In this document: positions 50,601 to 63,200 of the stretch, piece by piece
How positions within the stretch are numbered: position 1 is the first letter of the stretch
Layout: each line of letters starts with the position of its first letter
Assembly: GCA_964007475.1 (NCBI GenBank)
Contig: OZ023274.1
Coordinates: 37,751,860 to 37,815,859 of the forward strand
Reading direction: 5' to 3'
Length of the DNA: 64,000 bases
Source of the DNA: Hybos culiciformis
Lineage: Eukaryota; Arthropoda; Insecta; Diptera; Hybotidae
Notes under the pieces: model-generated
What the model was told of the DNA's origin: nothing
Database searches by the model: none
The model's input: only the letters and a program-made list of their open reading frames with translations
Made by a program: the position numbers and the translations under genes

Positions 50601-53600
50601 AAGCACATAGTAAACCACATAGTAGTCTTCACTATCTGTTTGCCAATCACAAGCTTTGATAACTACTGCAAACGTTCAAGAATTTATACTTTGTCTTCGA
50701 TCTTATTGTAGTAGTGTGCACATTGTAATAGTAAACGAAATCTTAAATTATTTTATTTTCAGAATATGTGGAGATGTAGTGTTTGTAGAAGAAAAATGGC
50801 TTCGAGAGTTTGTATACAACAAGACTCAGTAGATTCGTGTTTAGATGTACCAGTTTTAGAAGCATTACAGAGGCGACATTCTGATGTTAAACTTGGTTCA
50901 ACGGTTAATTTATCAGCTGGAGATGGTTCAGGATTAGCACCACCACGAAGCCCGGAACTAAGACGTCACTCGGATGTGTCACCTGCTTCTTTAAAGGAAT
51001 TGGAAAAAGTAATTTGATCTCATGTTTTGTGTGTATCTTACATGAGCAAATAATAATTCTAAAATTTATTCAACCTTTTTAATGTCGAATTTTTTAATTT
51101 TATGATATTTTTTTTATTTTGTATACGAATTACGAGTAGGTACAATTTACAAAATTAAAGTATAGAAAAAAACTTGCACAATTTGAAAATAATTTATCAA
51201 TTCATATCTCTTTAGGGAATTTTATGCATGAAATGAGGTTTTTGAAGTATACAAAAAAGATAAACTTTTTAGTTTATTATACAAAAATTGTATATTTTCA
51301 ACTATTTTCATATTTGAAATCAATGCTTGTAATTTTTTGAAAGAATTTCTCTAATAAACATCAGTCAATACACTTTATTTTAATTTTGTGTATTTCATAT
51401 ACCAGTAATAAATTCCCGATAGCAAAAAATTCTTAAAATTTTCGAAATCTTTTTGTCACACTTAATTTAAGGCAATATTGTATTTCAAAGTTTTGTTTTG
51501 GGATTTTAAAAAGTTAACTCAGAACATATATTTCAAAATAATAATATAGTATTTTTAGAATTTATGAATTTATGTACTTTATATTTTGTAAAAGATTTCA
51601 AAATTATTATCTTTTAAGTTACAGCTGTGATTTTGCATTAAAAAATCATGTAATCATTTTTCTTCAAACCCGTCAATTATTGAATCATACGTTAAACAAC
51701 ATAGTTAGTATAAGTTAGATCAAAATCAAAAGATAATATGTTGTTTGTTTTTATTCCCACGTACCTAAGTAAACTTGAAACAGAATTTTTATTCTTTTTA
51801 TGTTATTTAAGAAAATTTATCATGAATATCAATATGAAAACCCACAGTAATTATAAATTGTATCTATATTTTTCAAAGTCGAATTCAGTAAAATTACATA
51901 AATATTATATATACATAAAAAATATGTAAAAAAAAATATACACATATAATATAGAAATGAATATAAAATTAATTCTTTTTTTTTTTTTTTCTGTTGAGAT
52001 GGGATCAAGAATATTAAAAATATTAAGTTCATATAAGCGTTACATAATTTTTGTAATTATCTCATTAAAAAAAAATAAAATATCCAATATCTATGTAATG
52101 TAAGCATAATGTATGTATGTATTATATATGTACAATAATACATAAGTATTTAACATATACAATAAATTTTAACGAAAATCAAAAGTCATAAAAAGGAAAA
52201 CATTTTCCATAATTTCAAACAATTTTAATTTAAAAATCTCATTAACCCTTTGGCGGACACAAAATTTTATATGTGTTCTAAAATTTTATATGTGTTCTAA
52301 GGGGACACAATATATTGAATTCTAATATAAACTATATGAAAACGAAAACGTGATATCACGTCTTGGCTTTATTACGGTTTTGAAAATTGACGTGATATCA
52401 CGTCATGTCCCACGAGAAAAACATCCCATAACGTGATATCACGTCCTTGTCCGCCAAAGGGTTAAGAAACAAAACTCAGTATTATTATTGTTAAATCCAT
52501 TAAGAAAAATACTTAAGATTAATTAGTTCTTTTCAGCAGTGTTGTTCCTTTATTTTATTTTTTTTTCCCCAAAATTAATAAAACTGATTACTGAAAAACA
52601 AAGAAAAAAAAAAAAAAATACGAAAAAATTTTCTTCGCAAACGTCATGAAAAATTTTGGTAATAATATTGTTTTTTTGTTTTTTTTTTGTGTTTTCTTAT
52701 TATTAAATCCTTTTTATGATGATTATTTTCCTTCCTAGATTTAATCCTTAGAAAAAGAAAAGGAAAAAAAAAAAAATTCACATAATTAAAACACCCATGA
52801 AATTTACAAAAATTTATTTCTTTTGTTTTCTATATAAATTGTTTTCTATAAATTGTTTTATTTTTATTTTTCACATTTTTATAGCAGTTGAAGGGTTCTA
52901 AAACACCTGGCAATGACATTGATTGGCGTAAAGGTGGTGGGCGTAGTATGGCACCTAGTAGATCATCTAGTCCACCACGTCAATTTGATCCAACATCTAT
53001 TTCAATACAACCACCATCTAGAATGCAATCTAGACGCGGTTCAAGAGTAGCACGTCAACATAGTTATGATGATGATAGTAAAACAGGCGGACCGGGTGGA
53101 TTAAATACAGTTGTCGATTTAGGTTTAGGAATACCTGCTATGCCAAGAAGGTGACTATTTGTTGTGTATTTATTTTTATTTTATCTGCTTGTATTAAGAA
53201 TTTTTTCTTACTTATACATCTAAAGATTTTTTGAAGCATTTTTGAGAAATCAATCTAATGAATTTCGTCAAATAGCTCTGAAAGTTTTTTTTGTTTTCCT
53301 TATGAATTCTAATCTTGAAGTTAAAAGAAATATGTTTTCAATCAACCTAAAAGTTAGTTTCGAAAGAATTTTATTATATTTGAAATAATCTACACCTATT
53401 TTAATAAATCTTTCAATAAAAACTAAATAAAACATTGAACTTATTCAAAGTGTCACCTACAAAAAAGAATTTATTTAACGTAAAACCTCTGACACATTAT
53501 TACTCGATTCAAAAAGTTCAACCAATAATAAATTTCCCTTTAATCATTGAAAATTGAAAATGAAAAAGTGAAAATTGAGATAATACGCAATTTGTTGTCA

Positions 53601-54276
53601 TTGTCAACCTACATTATATGTGTTTTTGGGGTAAAAAAAGTGTGTATTTATTTTACAATATTGTTAACGAATTATGATTAAATCTTTTTGCAGAAAATCG
53701 GCGTATGATGTTTTTGCTCCAGGTGTTCTACAGCAGGCTACTGCTCAAATAGCACCAGGTGTTAATATGGTTAGAGCACCTGCGGTAGATATACAAATAC
53801 AAATGGGAGTTGCGCCTGGTTCCAGGAGACCATCATTTCGTGTTCCCCATCCTGTTGATGACTTACCACAGCACATACCACAAAAAGATGATTCGCCTAT
53901 ATCTCCGGATAAAAGTAGTCCAATATTAGCGGTCGAAGAAAATATAAGAATGAGACGGAGGGGCTCTCAGCTGTAAGTTGCATAAAAAATTTTTTTTTTC
54001 AATATTTTCATTAACTGTTTTCTAACATTATTAGGCCAGATATAGCAGCTTTGCGTGATAGAGGTGCTATTCCTCCGACACAATTAAATCCAGTTCCACC
54101 ACCAATAGCAGCATTTACGGGCCCAAATTTAGAAGATTTAGAAGCACCAAGACGTCAAACTTCTATGGATGGAGAAGCTATAAAGATAGTAATACATGAT
54201 GTTGATTCAGGACCAATTTGTGCATCCAAAAGAAGAGTTATTTTACGAAAAGATCCAGGAGACAAAGCCCATCGAA
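47540..54276 (+). CDS. Fife: active-zone scaffold of the Piccolo/RIM group, probably Fife (5' six exons)
   Basis: Six exons (47540-47648, 49782-50086, 50763-51008, 52888-53150, 53694-53972, 54035-54276) join in phases 1, 0, 0, 2, 2 and 1 with no stop. They give 481 codons of an unfinished protein. It contains an eight-Cys zinc finger (CX2C-X12-CX2C-X4-CX2C-X16-CX2C, residues of about 85-145). Low-complexity linkers follow with repeated basic-Ser/Thr sites (RRHSD twice, SRRPS, RRQTS). The stretch SKRRVILRKDPGDKAHR leads towards a PDZ domain. Known family: Fife is a presynaptic cytomatrix protein that organises the active zone and vesicle release. Inference: the finger sequence and the RRHSD linkers fit Fife better than Rim, whose finger has a CGG-type loop; Rim is the alternative. 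PDZ and C2 exons are not found by 64000. Confidence 0.82.
47649..49781 (+). other. intron after exon a
   Basis: 2.1 kb, GT-AG. Mostly A+T-rich; holds a 51-bp inverted-repeat scrap with Tc1-like ends (49162-49212). No other exon recognised. Confidence 0.75.
49162..49212. repeat. short inverted repeat resembling Tc1/mariner ends
   Basis: CAGTGGTGGACAA and its near-complement TTGACCACCACT face each other across about 25 bp. CAGTGGTGGACA is a common Tc1-like terminus; no TA duplication is seen on the right. Probably an internally deleted remnant. Confidence 0.4.
49782..50086 (+). CDS. Fife: coding exon b: Ser/Asn-rich linker and first part of the zinc finger
   Basis: Acceptor TATATAG; 305 nt, ending GCA|GTAAGT in phase 0. 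Starts VNKMSPRPSLVPTDGDGG, then an Asn/Ser homopolymeric stretch (NTNSNNNTINNSNNKSASS), then six zinc-finger cysteines: CRVC, CFEC and CEDC. The finger is split by the following intron, so both exons are needed for a folded domain. Confidence 0.9.
50087..50762 (+). other. intron after exon b
   Basis: 676 bp, GT-AG. A TTTTCAG|GTGAAGGAGAAG acceptor-like site near 50575 opens 11 in-frame codons before a TAG; it is discussed among the findings as a possible poison exon. Confidence 0.75.
50763..51008 (+). CDS. Fife: coding exon c: last zinc-finger cysteines and RRHSD linker
   Basis: Acceptor TTTTCAG; 246 nt, phase 0 at both ends, donor GTAATT. Begins NMWRCSVCRRKMASRV, supplying the fourth CX2C pair, then VPVLEALQRRHSDVKLG and SPELRRHSDVSPASLKELEK. 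The two RRHSD sites fit the basophilic-kinase pattern R-R-x-S. An exon of length divisible by three with phase 0 at both ends could be skipped without shifting the frame. Confidence 0.9.
51009..52887 (+). other. intron after exon c, carrying a piggyBac MITE
   Basis: About 1.9 kb; contains the MITE at 52246-52461 and otherwise A+T-rich sequence. The donor GTAATT is weaker than the other donors of the gene. Confidence 0.75.
52246..52461. mobile_element. piggyBac-type MITE with three 14-bp palindromes
   Basis: Flanked by TTAA on both sides (52242-52245 and 52462-52465), with perfect 14-bp ends CCCTTTGGCGGACA and TGTCCGCCAAAGGG, the hallmark of piggyBac-family transposition. Only 216 bp, no coding frame. 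Inside, the palindrome ACGTGATATCACGT occurs three times (52348-52361, 52390-52403, 52431-52444), and a TTTTATATGTGTTCTAA unit is directly duplicated near the left end. Confidence 0.9.
52888..53150 (+). CDS. Fife: coding exon d: Arg/Ser/Pro-rich linker
   Basis: Encodes LKGSKTPGNDIDWRKGGG, SRSSSPPRQFD and SRRGSRVARQHSYDDD, then GLNTVVDLGLGIPAMPR; donor GTGACT, phase 2. The acceptor is TAGCAG: splicing after TAG (exon start 52885) adds one Gln, after CAG (52888) does not. Both are in frame. The linker is probably disordered and rich in basic-Ser sites. Confidence 0.88.
53151..53693 (+). other. intron after exon d
   Basis: 543 bp, GT-AG, nothing else recognised. Confidence 0.8.
53694..53972 (+). 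CDS. Fife: coding exon e: linker
   Basis: Acceptor TTTTTGCAG; starts by completing an Arg codon, then KSAYDVFAPGVLQQATAQ, a VDIQIQMGVAPGSRRPSFRV segment and DDSPISPDKSSPILAVEEN, ending RMRRRGSQL. Donor GTAAGT, phase 2. Short proline-directed (SP) sites and SRRPS suggest phosphorylation; no folded domain is recognised. Confidence 0.9.
53973..54034 (+). other. 62-bp minimal intron
   Basis: GTAAGT donor, pyrimidine-poor but adequate TTATTAG acceptor. At 62 bp it is near the minimal size for insect introns, in contrast to the kilobase-scale neighbours. Confidence 0.88.
54035..54276 (+). CDS. Fife: coding exon f: linker leading to the PDZ domain
   Basis: Reads PDIAALRDRGAIPPTQLNP, then LEDLEAPRRQTSMDGEAIKI, VIHDVDSGPICASKRR and VILRKDPGDKAHR, ending in phase 1 at GAA|GTAAGT. 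The charged SKRRVILRKDP segment is the conserved run-in to the PDZ domain in this protein group. The frame would run on through the donor for 14 codons to a stop, but the strong donor and abrupt loss of conservation argue for splicing. Confidence 0.88.
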
Positions 54277-57200
54277 GTAAGTACTGTAAGTTTTATTGTA
54301 TAAATGGAATATTTTGAACATTCGTATATTCGAATATTGTACGATATAATGTAAGTATTTTTAATTTTTACACACATAATGTTATAGTATTTGTCCTTAC
54401 AACAAAGGATAAACTATTAATTAACGATTGCCACTCAAAATTAAAGAACACAAAAGAGGGGTTAATGTTTCGTAAAAAGCGATTAATTAGAATAATTGAA
54501 GTAGAATTATTTCTATTATTAGATGAAGTGAACAATTATCTATAGACCTGAAAAATCAAAAAAAAAAAAGTGTAAACACTTTAAATAAATTTCATTAGTA
54601 TTTAAAATAAATCAACTTTCAAATAAAAGCTCCATAAATACGTTCTACAAATGCGATGTAACATTTATTAGAATTAAGTGATAACGAAATCTGATAGCAA
54701 GATAACTAAATCTGAAGATCTGTTTGGTTGTACGAAAAATTCTGCGTCAACAATACTTTCCCTTCTAAATCTAAAGGTTTTGTATAAATCCGAATATCAA
54801 TTCGGCCTCAAATTTATTTGGACCTAAAACGATGATATATGATGATAATTGTAAATGGCAAAACTGTAGATATCGTAATTTTGATTCTAAAACACAACAT
54901 TGCAAAGTTTTTTTTTAAATAAATAGAGTTATCTTCAACCATAAATGTCCCGAACTAAAAGTGTTAATCCAATTAATGTTGTGATTTATCATATAAAAGT
55001 CAAATTCTTATAAAAAAACAAAAGTACAAACAAAAAAAAAAAGAGCGGCTCTTTATATAGGAAATTAAATGAATATCCTTGTAATTTTTCTTCTGAACAA
55101 AAAAAAAATCATAGCAATTTTTCATTATCATGATTGTGTTTGTGAAAGGGATAACAAAAATATGTATAAAAGGTATTATTCTGATAAAAGTATAAATGAA
55201 AAATGTCTACCTATTTCAAATTTGATATAATGAATTTTCCCCTAAAATCCAGCGATTTATTTAACACAACTGATATAAAAATATAAATGTAGGTATACAG
55301 TTAAATAATTATTATAGTTTCTTTCAACTCATACAACTAAACTTGTTGCTTTTGAAAAGAAAATCTGTTGTGAAGTTAGTTCACTGACAGTAATTTTTTT
55401 TTTACGAAATTTTATTTTTATTTATAATTTCATGATAAGATTCGTGGAAAATAGATATTTTCCGTGGTATACCCAAAAGGAAGGTACGCATACAAATTTT
55501 CGCAATGGACGGTTGGGAAAATCTATAAATCACAGACAAATATAAATACAAACATTTATTACATAAAATATATAGATAATTATAATTCTTTATTCAAATT
55601 AGTAAATTTATGTTTAAACATAAAAGGATATAAGGATATTTCTTAATATGTTTTGGAGTCGGTTTAAATTTTACAATTAAATAAATTTTTCTTATGGACG
55701 AAATTTTAGATGAATAAGATTTAAACTTTTTTTTTGCCACTTTTGCTGAATAAAGCTCGAGGTTTTCAATAACCGTGGTTCTACTAAAACTTTTTCTGAA
55801 TATTTTTTTTATTAATTTTCTTGAATTTTATACCAAATTTTAATTATAGAACTTCTTCATATTTCGACCCTATTTAGTAATACAACTGATTTATTATTAT
55901 TTTTCAAGATTTTTTAAAAATTTAATGATTATTGAATTTTATATAAAAATTAAAAATATTCTATATAGTTACATATATTCATACATATATTCAATTCATA
56001 TTTCAGATATTATTCAACATTAAATCTCAAAAATATGTTCATTATATTTTCATTGACAAATTTTCATTCTTTCATATTGTTTATTCAAAAAGTTGTTCTA
56101 TAATTTTTATTTTTTTCTTATTTTTATTTGCCCCATTGATTTTATTTTCCCATTTAAAGAAGAGCAAAAAAAAAATTAATAATGGGTACTTATTTTTTAT
56201 ATTTAACTTCTTGAAAAAAAGATACAATAAAACATCGAAATCCTCAACGCAGAAAAAAAAAAGTTCTTATTTTTCTTAAAAAAAAAAAAAAAGAAACTTA
56301 GTAAAAAATATCAAATAATTATTTCTTTTTTATATTCTTTAAGATTTTTTTGCAATGTTATATTTTTACTTATTGTATATAACAAATTAGTTACAAAATA
56401 TCATCTGTGGAATTTTAAAATGTACAAGACAAACTTTTTGTCGGAAAAAAAATTCTCTGATGTAACGAAGTTTATTGATCATCAATCCACAAAAATACAA
56501 GTACATGAAAGCTACGTAATTTAAAAAAATATGTACTACTATTTCAATTGATAGTTAATATACGGTGATAATATGCTTTTATGTAACAGACTATAAGATG
56601 GTGTTATAAGCAGGCCTTTGGAGCGACAATATTTTTTGGTTGCTCCGCTCTAGCTCCGCTCCAGGTCCTAATAGTTGCCCATGCTCCGCTCTTCACCACA
56701 AGTTTTACATTAAAATTTTTAATAGTTTTGTACAAAAATTAAACACATAAATTTATTTAAATAGTGGAGATACACTTTTTTTAAATTATTAATTTAACAT
56801 CAAAAATTATAAAATGAAAAATTTATATTATTTGGCGTTATTAAACAGTGGAGCGCGGAGCAACCAATATTTTTTGTTATTTTTTGTGCTCCGGCTGTAG
56901 AGTAGTTACGCTCCAACCAAAAGATCGCAGCTCCGCTCCAAAGGCCTGGTTATAAGATTTCTTCCTAAGTTCCAGAGATCTTTACTTTTTAGGGTTTTTA
57001 TGAATATCGTAAACCTGAATAAAAAATTATATTTTAGATTCAGAAAAATAGAATTTTGGATCGAATATTAATTCATAATAAATTACGAATCATGTGGGTA
57101 GTAATTGGGATACAAGTGCATTACCAACTACGCCCTGTATTTGGAAGAAATTTGTGTGATCAGAGTTTTATTTCTACTTTGTACTTTTAATTCTATATAT

Positions 57201-60200
57201 TTCAAAAATTTACGTGATTGAGTTTTGCCATATTTTGACTTTTGCTACATTATTAATATAAAATGAAAAAATTATGTGATTTATATCAAAATCAAAACGG
57301 ACAAATTTTATTTTATCAAAAATAAAATTAAAAAAAAAAACCATTCTTTTTTTTCGCCTTTTTTAATAGCTTCAATGAATCAATAAATAAAAATATATAT
57401 ACATGTATACATACATATATTTAAAAATATATGTATATTTTATGAATGTAATCAAAAGGTATTATTTTATATATTTGTACATATTTTTTTTATTTTCAAA
57501 GCAACAGACAAACAAGGGATTCGTATTAGAAAAGGTACTCATAAAAACCCATTTTTATAGCGATTTTTTTTTCTTTTTTGTTAAATCAGGATATTGATGA
57601 TCTTTTTTTTGTATACCAGATCCTTTTTTTTTTTTTTAGAATTTTTTCTTTCTTCTATGGGATTGTGAATACATAAATAATAAATATGTTATTCAAAAAG
57701 TGGCCAAGTTTAAACAATCTCAGGGGAATATCCTCGTTTTCTTTTTTTTTTCTTAAGAAAAGGTTAGAAATGACACTTAAAGAAGTAAATTATTTTAATT
57801 GTACGAAAAAATGACCACAGTGGTAGTACACATAGTTAAATTATGATAATTGAAAAGAGTAAAGTATGGTATTGCATTATAAAATATGAAATGAAATTAT
57901 GAGAAATGAGGAATTTTGCCATTAGGTTATCTCAAAAATGTATGTAACAGCTAGATCTGACAATTAAAATTAATAGTTTCGAATTCGGTCAACAGCTGAA
58001 CACAATTTTAGGTTTACTTCAAACTAAAAGTAAAGTCATTTAAGAGGATAAATAATCAACAGCCTGTGCTACACAATAAAAATTATTAATGTGTGATTTT
58101 GATCTAGAAGTAGCTACATGAACTTTTAATTAAATGAAAATGCTAATTGTTGTAATGTTCGGAAGTTTGAAATCGACACTAGAAGAACCACAAACCTTAC
58201 TACATTGTTAAGATATATTTCATTGAGAGCAACCAACTTAAATTTAGATAAAAAAAGATACTTATATATATATATATATATTTTTTTTTAAATACTTCTC
58301 TTCTTCAAGAAAGTGTAAATATCAAAAATTTACTTTAAAAAAATTTTTAATTTTTTGTTTGTTGTCTTTTTATTAAATAATTTTTTTTTTATTTCAATTA
58401 ACAAAATAAAATTATATCATAAAGAAAGAAAAGCCAGTTAAAGCTTTTCTTGTCATGTATGAAAATCATTAAATACATAAAACTTTGTAAATAAATATAT
58501 ATAAAATAATCAAATATATATATATATACATCTGTACTTATGTTTATAAGAAAATAGTATACATATAGGCTAAAAAAATTAGTCTGAAAGTAACTGGCAA
58601 GGATATATCGTTCAAGCAATTAATTTTAACAGAATCAAAATTATTTATCATATACCCAAGTAGAAAAAGTTAACATGTTATGTATAGTTCACATTGTGTC
58701 TCTTATATTTTACAATGTTAGAGCAATAAATATAAACCAAATGAGAATCTGGAAAACACTTTTAGAGGAATGTAAGATTTTGATAATTTTTAAATTTAGA
58801 ATAACACTAAGAAATAAAAAAGAATAAAGGAAAAATCTAATTTAGAAAATATTTTCAAGTTACGGTAACCATTTATCGTTAGTAGTGGTAGAACCACCGA
58901 CGAAACTTAAAAGAAATTGTCGTAATTCAGTTTGAAACTACAAATGATTGATATGAGCTGAGAATTCAAAAATATGAATAAATTGAATAAATATTCGAAT
59001 ATTATTTATATATTTATATAAGCCATTTTCTACTTTAGAATTTCGATGACAGACAAAGTTGTCAATTGTAATAATATTAGTTTTGTCGTATTTTATTAGA
59101 ATTACTTTTCGTAATTTTCAATCTGTATCTCTAAAATATATTCACACAAACCATCAGCATTCCCTTTCGAATAAGGGTAGTTTTCCACAATAACTATACA
59201 CTGATGCTAATAATATATAGGCAGGAATAATTTAGAACCAGTGATACGTAGCATATTACTTTTATGATTATTTTTTTAATCTAAGTGCAGAATATATTCC
59301 CTGCTTCAAAACTTCAATAAAGTGTTATTAAAAAATATTGATAAATATTATTTTATCTTACATCATATGAAAATAAAGATTTCAGATAGATTTGCAATTA
59401 AAATGCTAACAATAAAACCAATCACAAGATGTTTTTGAGAAGAAAACTATAATAGGTATATTATGTTTAAAATCTAGTTTACAAAAGATAAATGTTTATT
59501 GTTGTTTTCATTATAAATCCGCGCTTGTTATAATGATTGAAAGTTTAATACACCTTATAGTAGTATCTTTGTCATAATTAATTATAAAATATTTTTCAAA
59601 ACACAAGTTCTTAAAACATACTTTTATGTGGTTTTTCTTTTTATTATTCTCTCCTTGATAAAATATAACCTGGAAATATTTTGTTCTTTTTTTTCGTTTG
59701 AATTGAAAATAAGTAAGTAAGTATATTTTTCAGAATTTTTATCTCTAAAAATTTGTATATTATGTATGCATACAATGTTTTGTATCTGATATTAGATATG
59801 TAAATATACTTCTAACTATGTTATGATAGTTAAATTTCAGTGGATATGATAACATTACAAAACATTAATATTCTATTCTAATTACACTTTTAGAAGGTAT
59901 ACTATCTCTATTGCACTGTTTTTACGTATAATTACACAAAAATATGTTGAATTTAAATTTTCTAAGAATTCCAAAAAAAAAAAGGTTAATTAAGGGCTGA
60001 TGCAACATAACATTCTCTTGAAAATTTAATGCAACAAAGATTAAAATTAGTATTGGATGTGCATAACGTTCCGTATACCTTTATTCACTGTTTAATAAAA
60101 AATCAATATTTTCCAGATCTGGGTAATTTTACGTTTGATTAAAAATAATACCACCTATACAACTGGATAAAATGATATATTATATGGTCATTTAACTATA

Positions 60201-63200
60201 TGGTTTGTATATATTCTTATGGGACTAACGGAAAATATATGGATAACTGAGGTTTTAGGGATAAACAAGATTTTTCATTGTAATTTTTACTTTTATTAAA
60301 ATATAATATAAATACCGAATGAATAAGATACTGAGAAAAAATTTCATATAACTCAGAGGTTTTTCCTTATAACATTATTATGGAAAAAAAATAATATGAA
60401 TAATTGAGATGACTGAATAAACAGGGCATATAAACAATAAAGAAGAAAAGATTTATTTTTACGTATAAAATTGAGGGGGTCGAAAAATATTATATGATAA
60501 CAAAGAAGTGTAGAAATATTTTATTATGTGCAATGACTTCTTTTTTTTTTTGATAATCCTAATTCATCATTTTCCTGTTTTAGAATCTTTTTCTTAGACG
60601 TAGATTTTCCATGAAAATATAAATATTAGAAATAAAATTAAATGGAAAACAGAAAGTAGTTCAATATTTGTTGTCTATTGTTGTATATAAGCTTAAATGT
60701 CATCCTAATACAATTATATCAAAATAAATATACATTACTTGAATTACTCAGTATTTGAATATAAATCGCCAAATATTGTAAAAAGATAAATTACTATTTT
60801 AAAAATAAATTTATTGAGACCATAAAAATAAATAATAAGAAAAATAATGAAATTTATATTAATTGAATTAATATTTTATAATAAGATGCATATCAGGCAT
60901 TTTTATTTCAATACATATGTAATAATTTTTGCTTATTTTTAATTTTTGAAATATAATATTCTTATCGTTGTCATACAATCTAATGTTAATAAAAAGAAAA
61001 AAAATATTTTTAGCCAAATCGATATTCATATCGAATTATAGTCATTAAAAATAATTTTCCTTTTGCCACTATCAATTATGTTATATATAAAAATATAACA
61101 TATAATATATATGCTCAGAATATGTATATTCACTGTTCATAATAATATGTTATATATTTATGCACATTATACATGTGTAGTAAAAATAATTTTTTTTCTT
61201 ATTATTTTCTAATTTGCAAGAAGTCTCAAATGCCATGAAATAGCAAAATTCATATTATATTACATTTTAGTTGATAAAATGTTATATTTTTTTGCACACA
61301 TTTCGTTATGTTTTTTTTTTTTCGTATAAATAAACATATAATATTATATCAAATGCCATCATCTAGTAAAGTTTTTTTTTTTTCCTAAAGCACAGTGATT
61401 TATATGAAACATTTTTCTTTATTATTTTCAAATCTATATTCTATCTAGACTCTTAGGGTATTTGGTTATTATATATACATGTACATATAAAAACTCTACA
61501 TAATATTATAAACTTTTCTATAGGGGTACGTAGAAAACGTGTGGGTGTTAGAAAAAGAATTTATATTTATTTTTCATGCTTAATGATATTAAACTTTCAT
61601 ATACATACACATATATACATTATGTATATTCATATAATAATATAAATATTGTATGTAACTAATATTATAAGAAGACAGTAAAATATAAAATGTGAAATAT
61701 CAACAGTCAAAACCTGTTGAATTTAAATAGAAAATATCAAAATATTTTTTTTTTTTTATAATGTAGATACGAATGTTTGGAAAACGTACGTAGTATACCT
61801 AAATACGTATCTACGTGAAAAAGTAAATACACATCATATATTTAAAGTTGTGTAAAAATATGTTCATTATTAAAGAAATTTTTTTTTTTTTTATATTATT
61901 ATAGAGTAAATGTTATTAAAATTTATTTTCTTTATATAAAATAATATACATGGATAGGTATTTTTTTGTAATTTCAATTAAAACAGACATATGACTTTAA
62001 AGTTAATATATAATTGGGTTAGAAATAATTACATATATATGTAAAATGTTTAAATTAGAGCTCATAAAAATGTCATATCACAAACGTTAGAGATTAACAT
62101 AGCATATATATAGACATAATGTATTTAGAAAGAATATAAGCTGTAGGTGTAGATATACGTGTGCAGCAATTAAGTAAATATATTATCATTTAAAGTTAAT
62201 CGCATTAAAATTATTTATGTAAAAAAAAAAGTTTGTGGTTGAAATTCGTAAAACATAAATTAATCATTGGATAAATCATACGCTAAATTAATACAACACA
62301 AAACTAATATATTTTAATGTAGTATTATATACCCAGTAAATATGGTAATGAATTTATTTCTGTTTTACGTATTATGTTAAAGAACTAAGTATACTTTTTT
62401 AATAAGTTTCTAAAATCAGTATTATTTTACTAAGTTGTGAGAGTTTGGTATAGAACTTTGAATATTTATTATTTTTATTTTCTATTTACATGCACATAAT
62501 GTAATTTTATCTTTGATCATCATCAGTTTTCAGCTTTATTTGTGAAACTAGTGTTGGTCTGGTACTGGTTTTATAAATACGTTTTTTTAAATTGTATAAT
62601 TATTTCTTTTCCCTTCCAATCGTTATGTGTGTTGAGTCAATAAGTATGTACAATACAATGTACATACAAATATTAATTGTAAAAGTTTCTTCTTTTCACA
62701 ATTTTATGATGGAAATAAAAACGGTTTTTCATTTATGGGAATTTTAAATCTGAAATCTTCAGTTCGTGTAAAAAAACACAGATATGTCGAAACAATGTTT
62801 TTTAATGAGAAAGATATTTTCCTAAATTCGCTTGTTAGTAATCAGATTAAAGATTTCTAACATTATAACATCGACGATGTATAAGTACTTCGAATTAAAT
62901 TCCAATTTTTTTATTTAATTTTTATATTTTTATTTTATTTATTTATTTTTTTTTAAAGAGTTTATGCTTAATATAAATATTTTTATTCTTTCTGTCCATA
63001 ATATATATATTTCTTTTTCACATTTATGTTTTTCTTTAAACATACATATTTAGATATGGGGACATAAAATGATTATGCACATGGTATTTTTAAATTAAAA
63101 AGCCTAAATGTTTTTTTATGTTTAAACTAAATTAAATCGCACAAATAAGTGTAACACAATTCATTCAGCTTATATAAATTTTGAATAAAAAAGAAGATTT

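Noticed and set aside
58870..58930. Patch with GTGGTAGAACCACC as an exon
   Set aside because: No acceptor with a pyrimidine tract; the composition is explained by a small hairpin.
61510..61560. CTATAG followed by a basic-rich frame (RVRRKRVGVRKR) as a downstream exon
   Set aside because: Poor polypyrimidine tract and no usable donor at the end of the frame.
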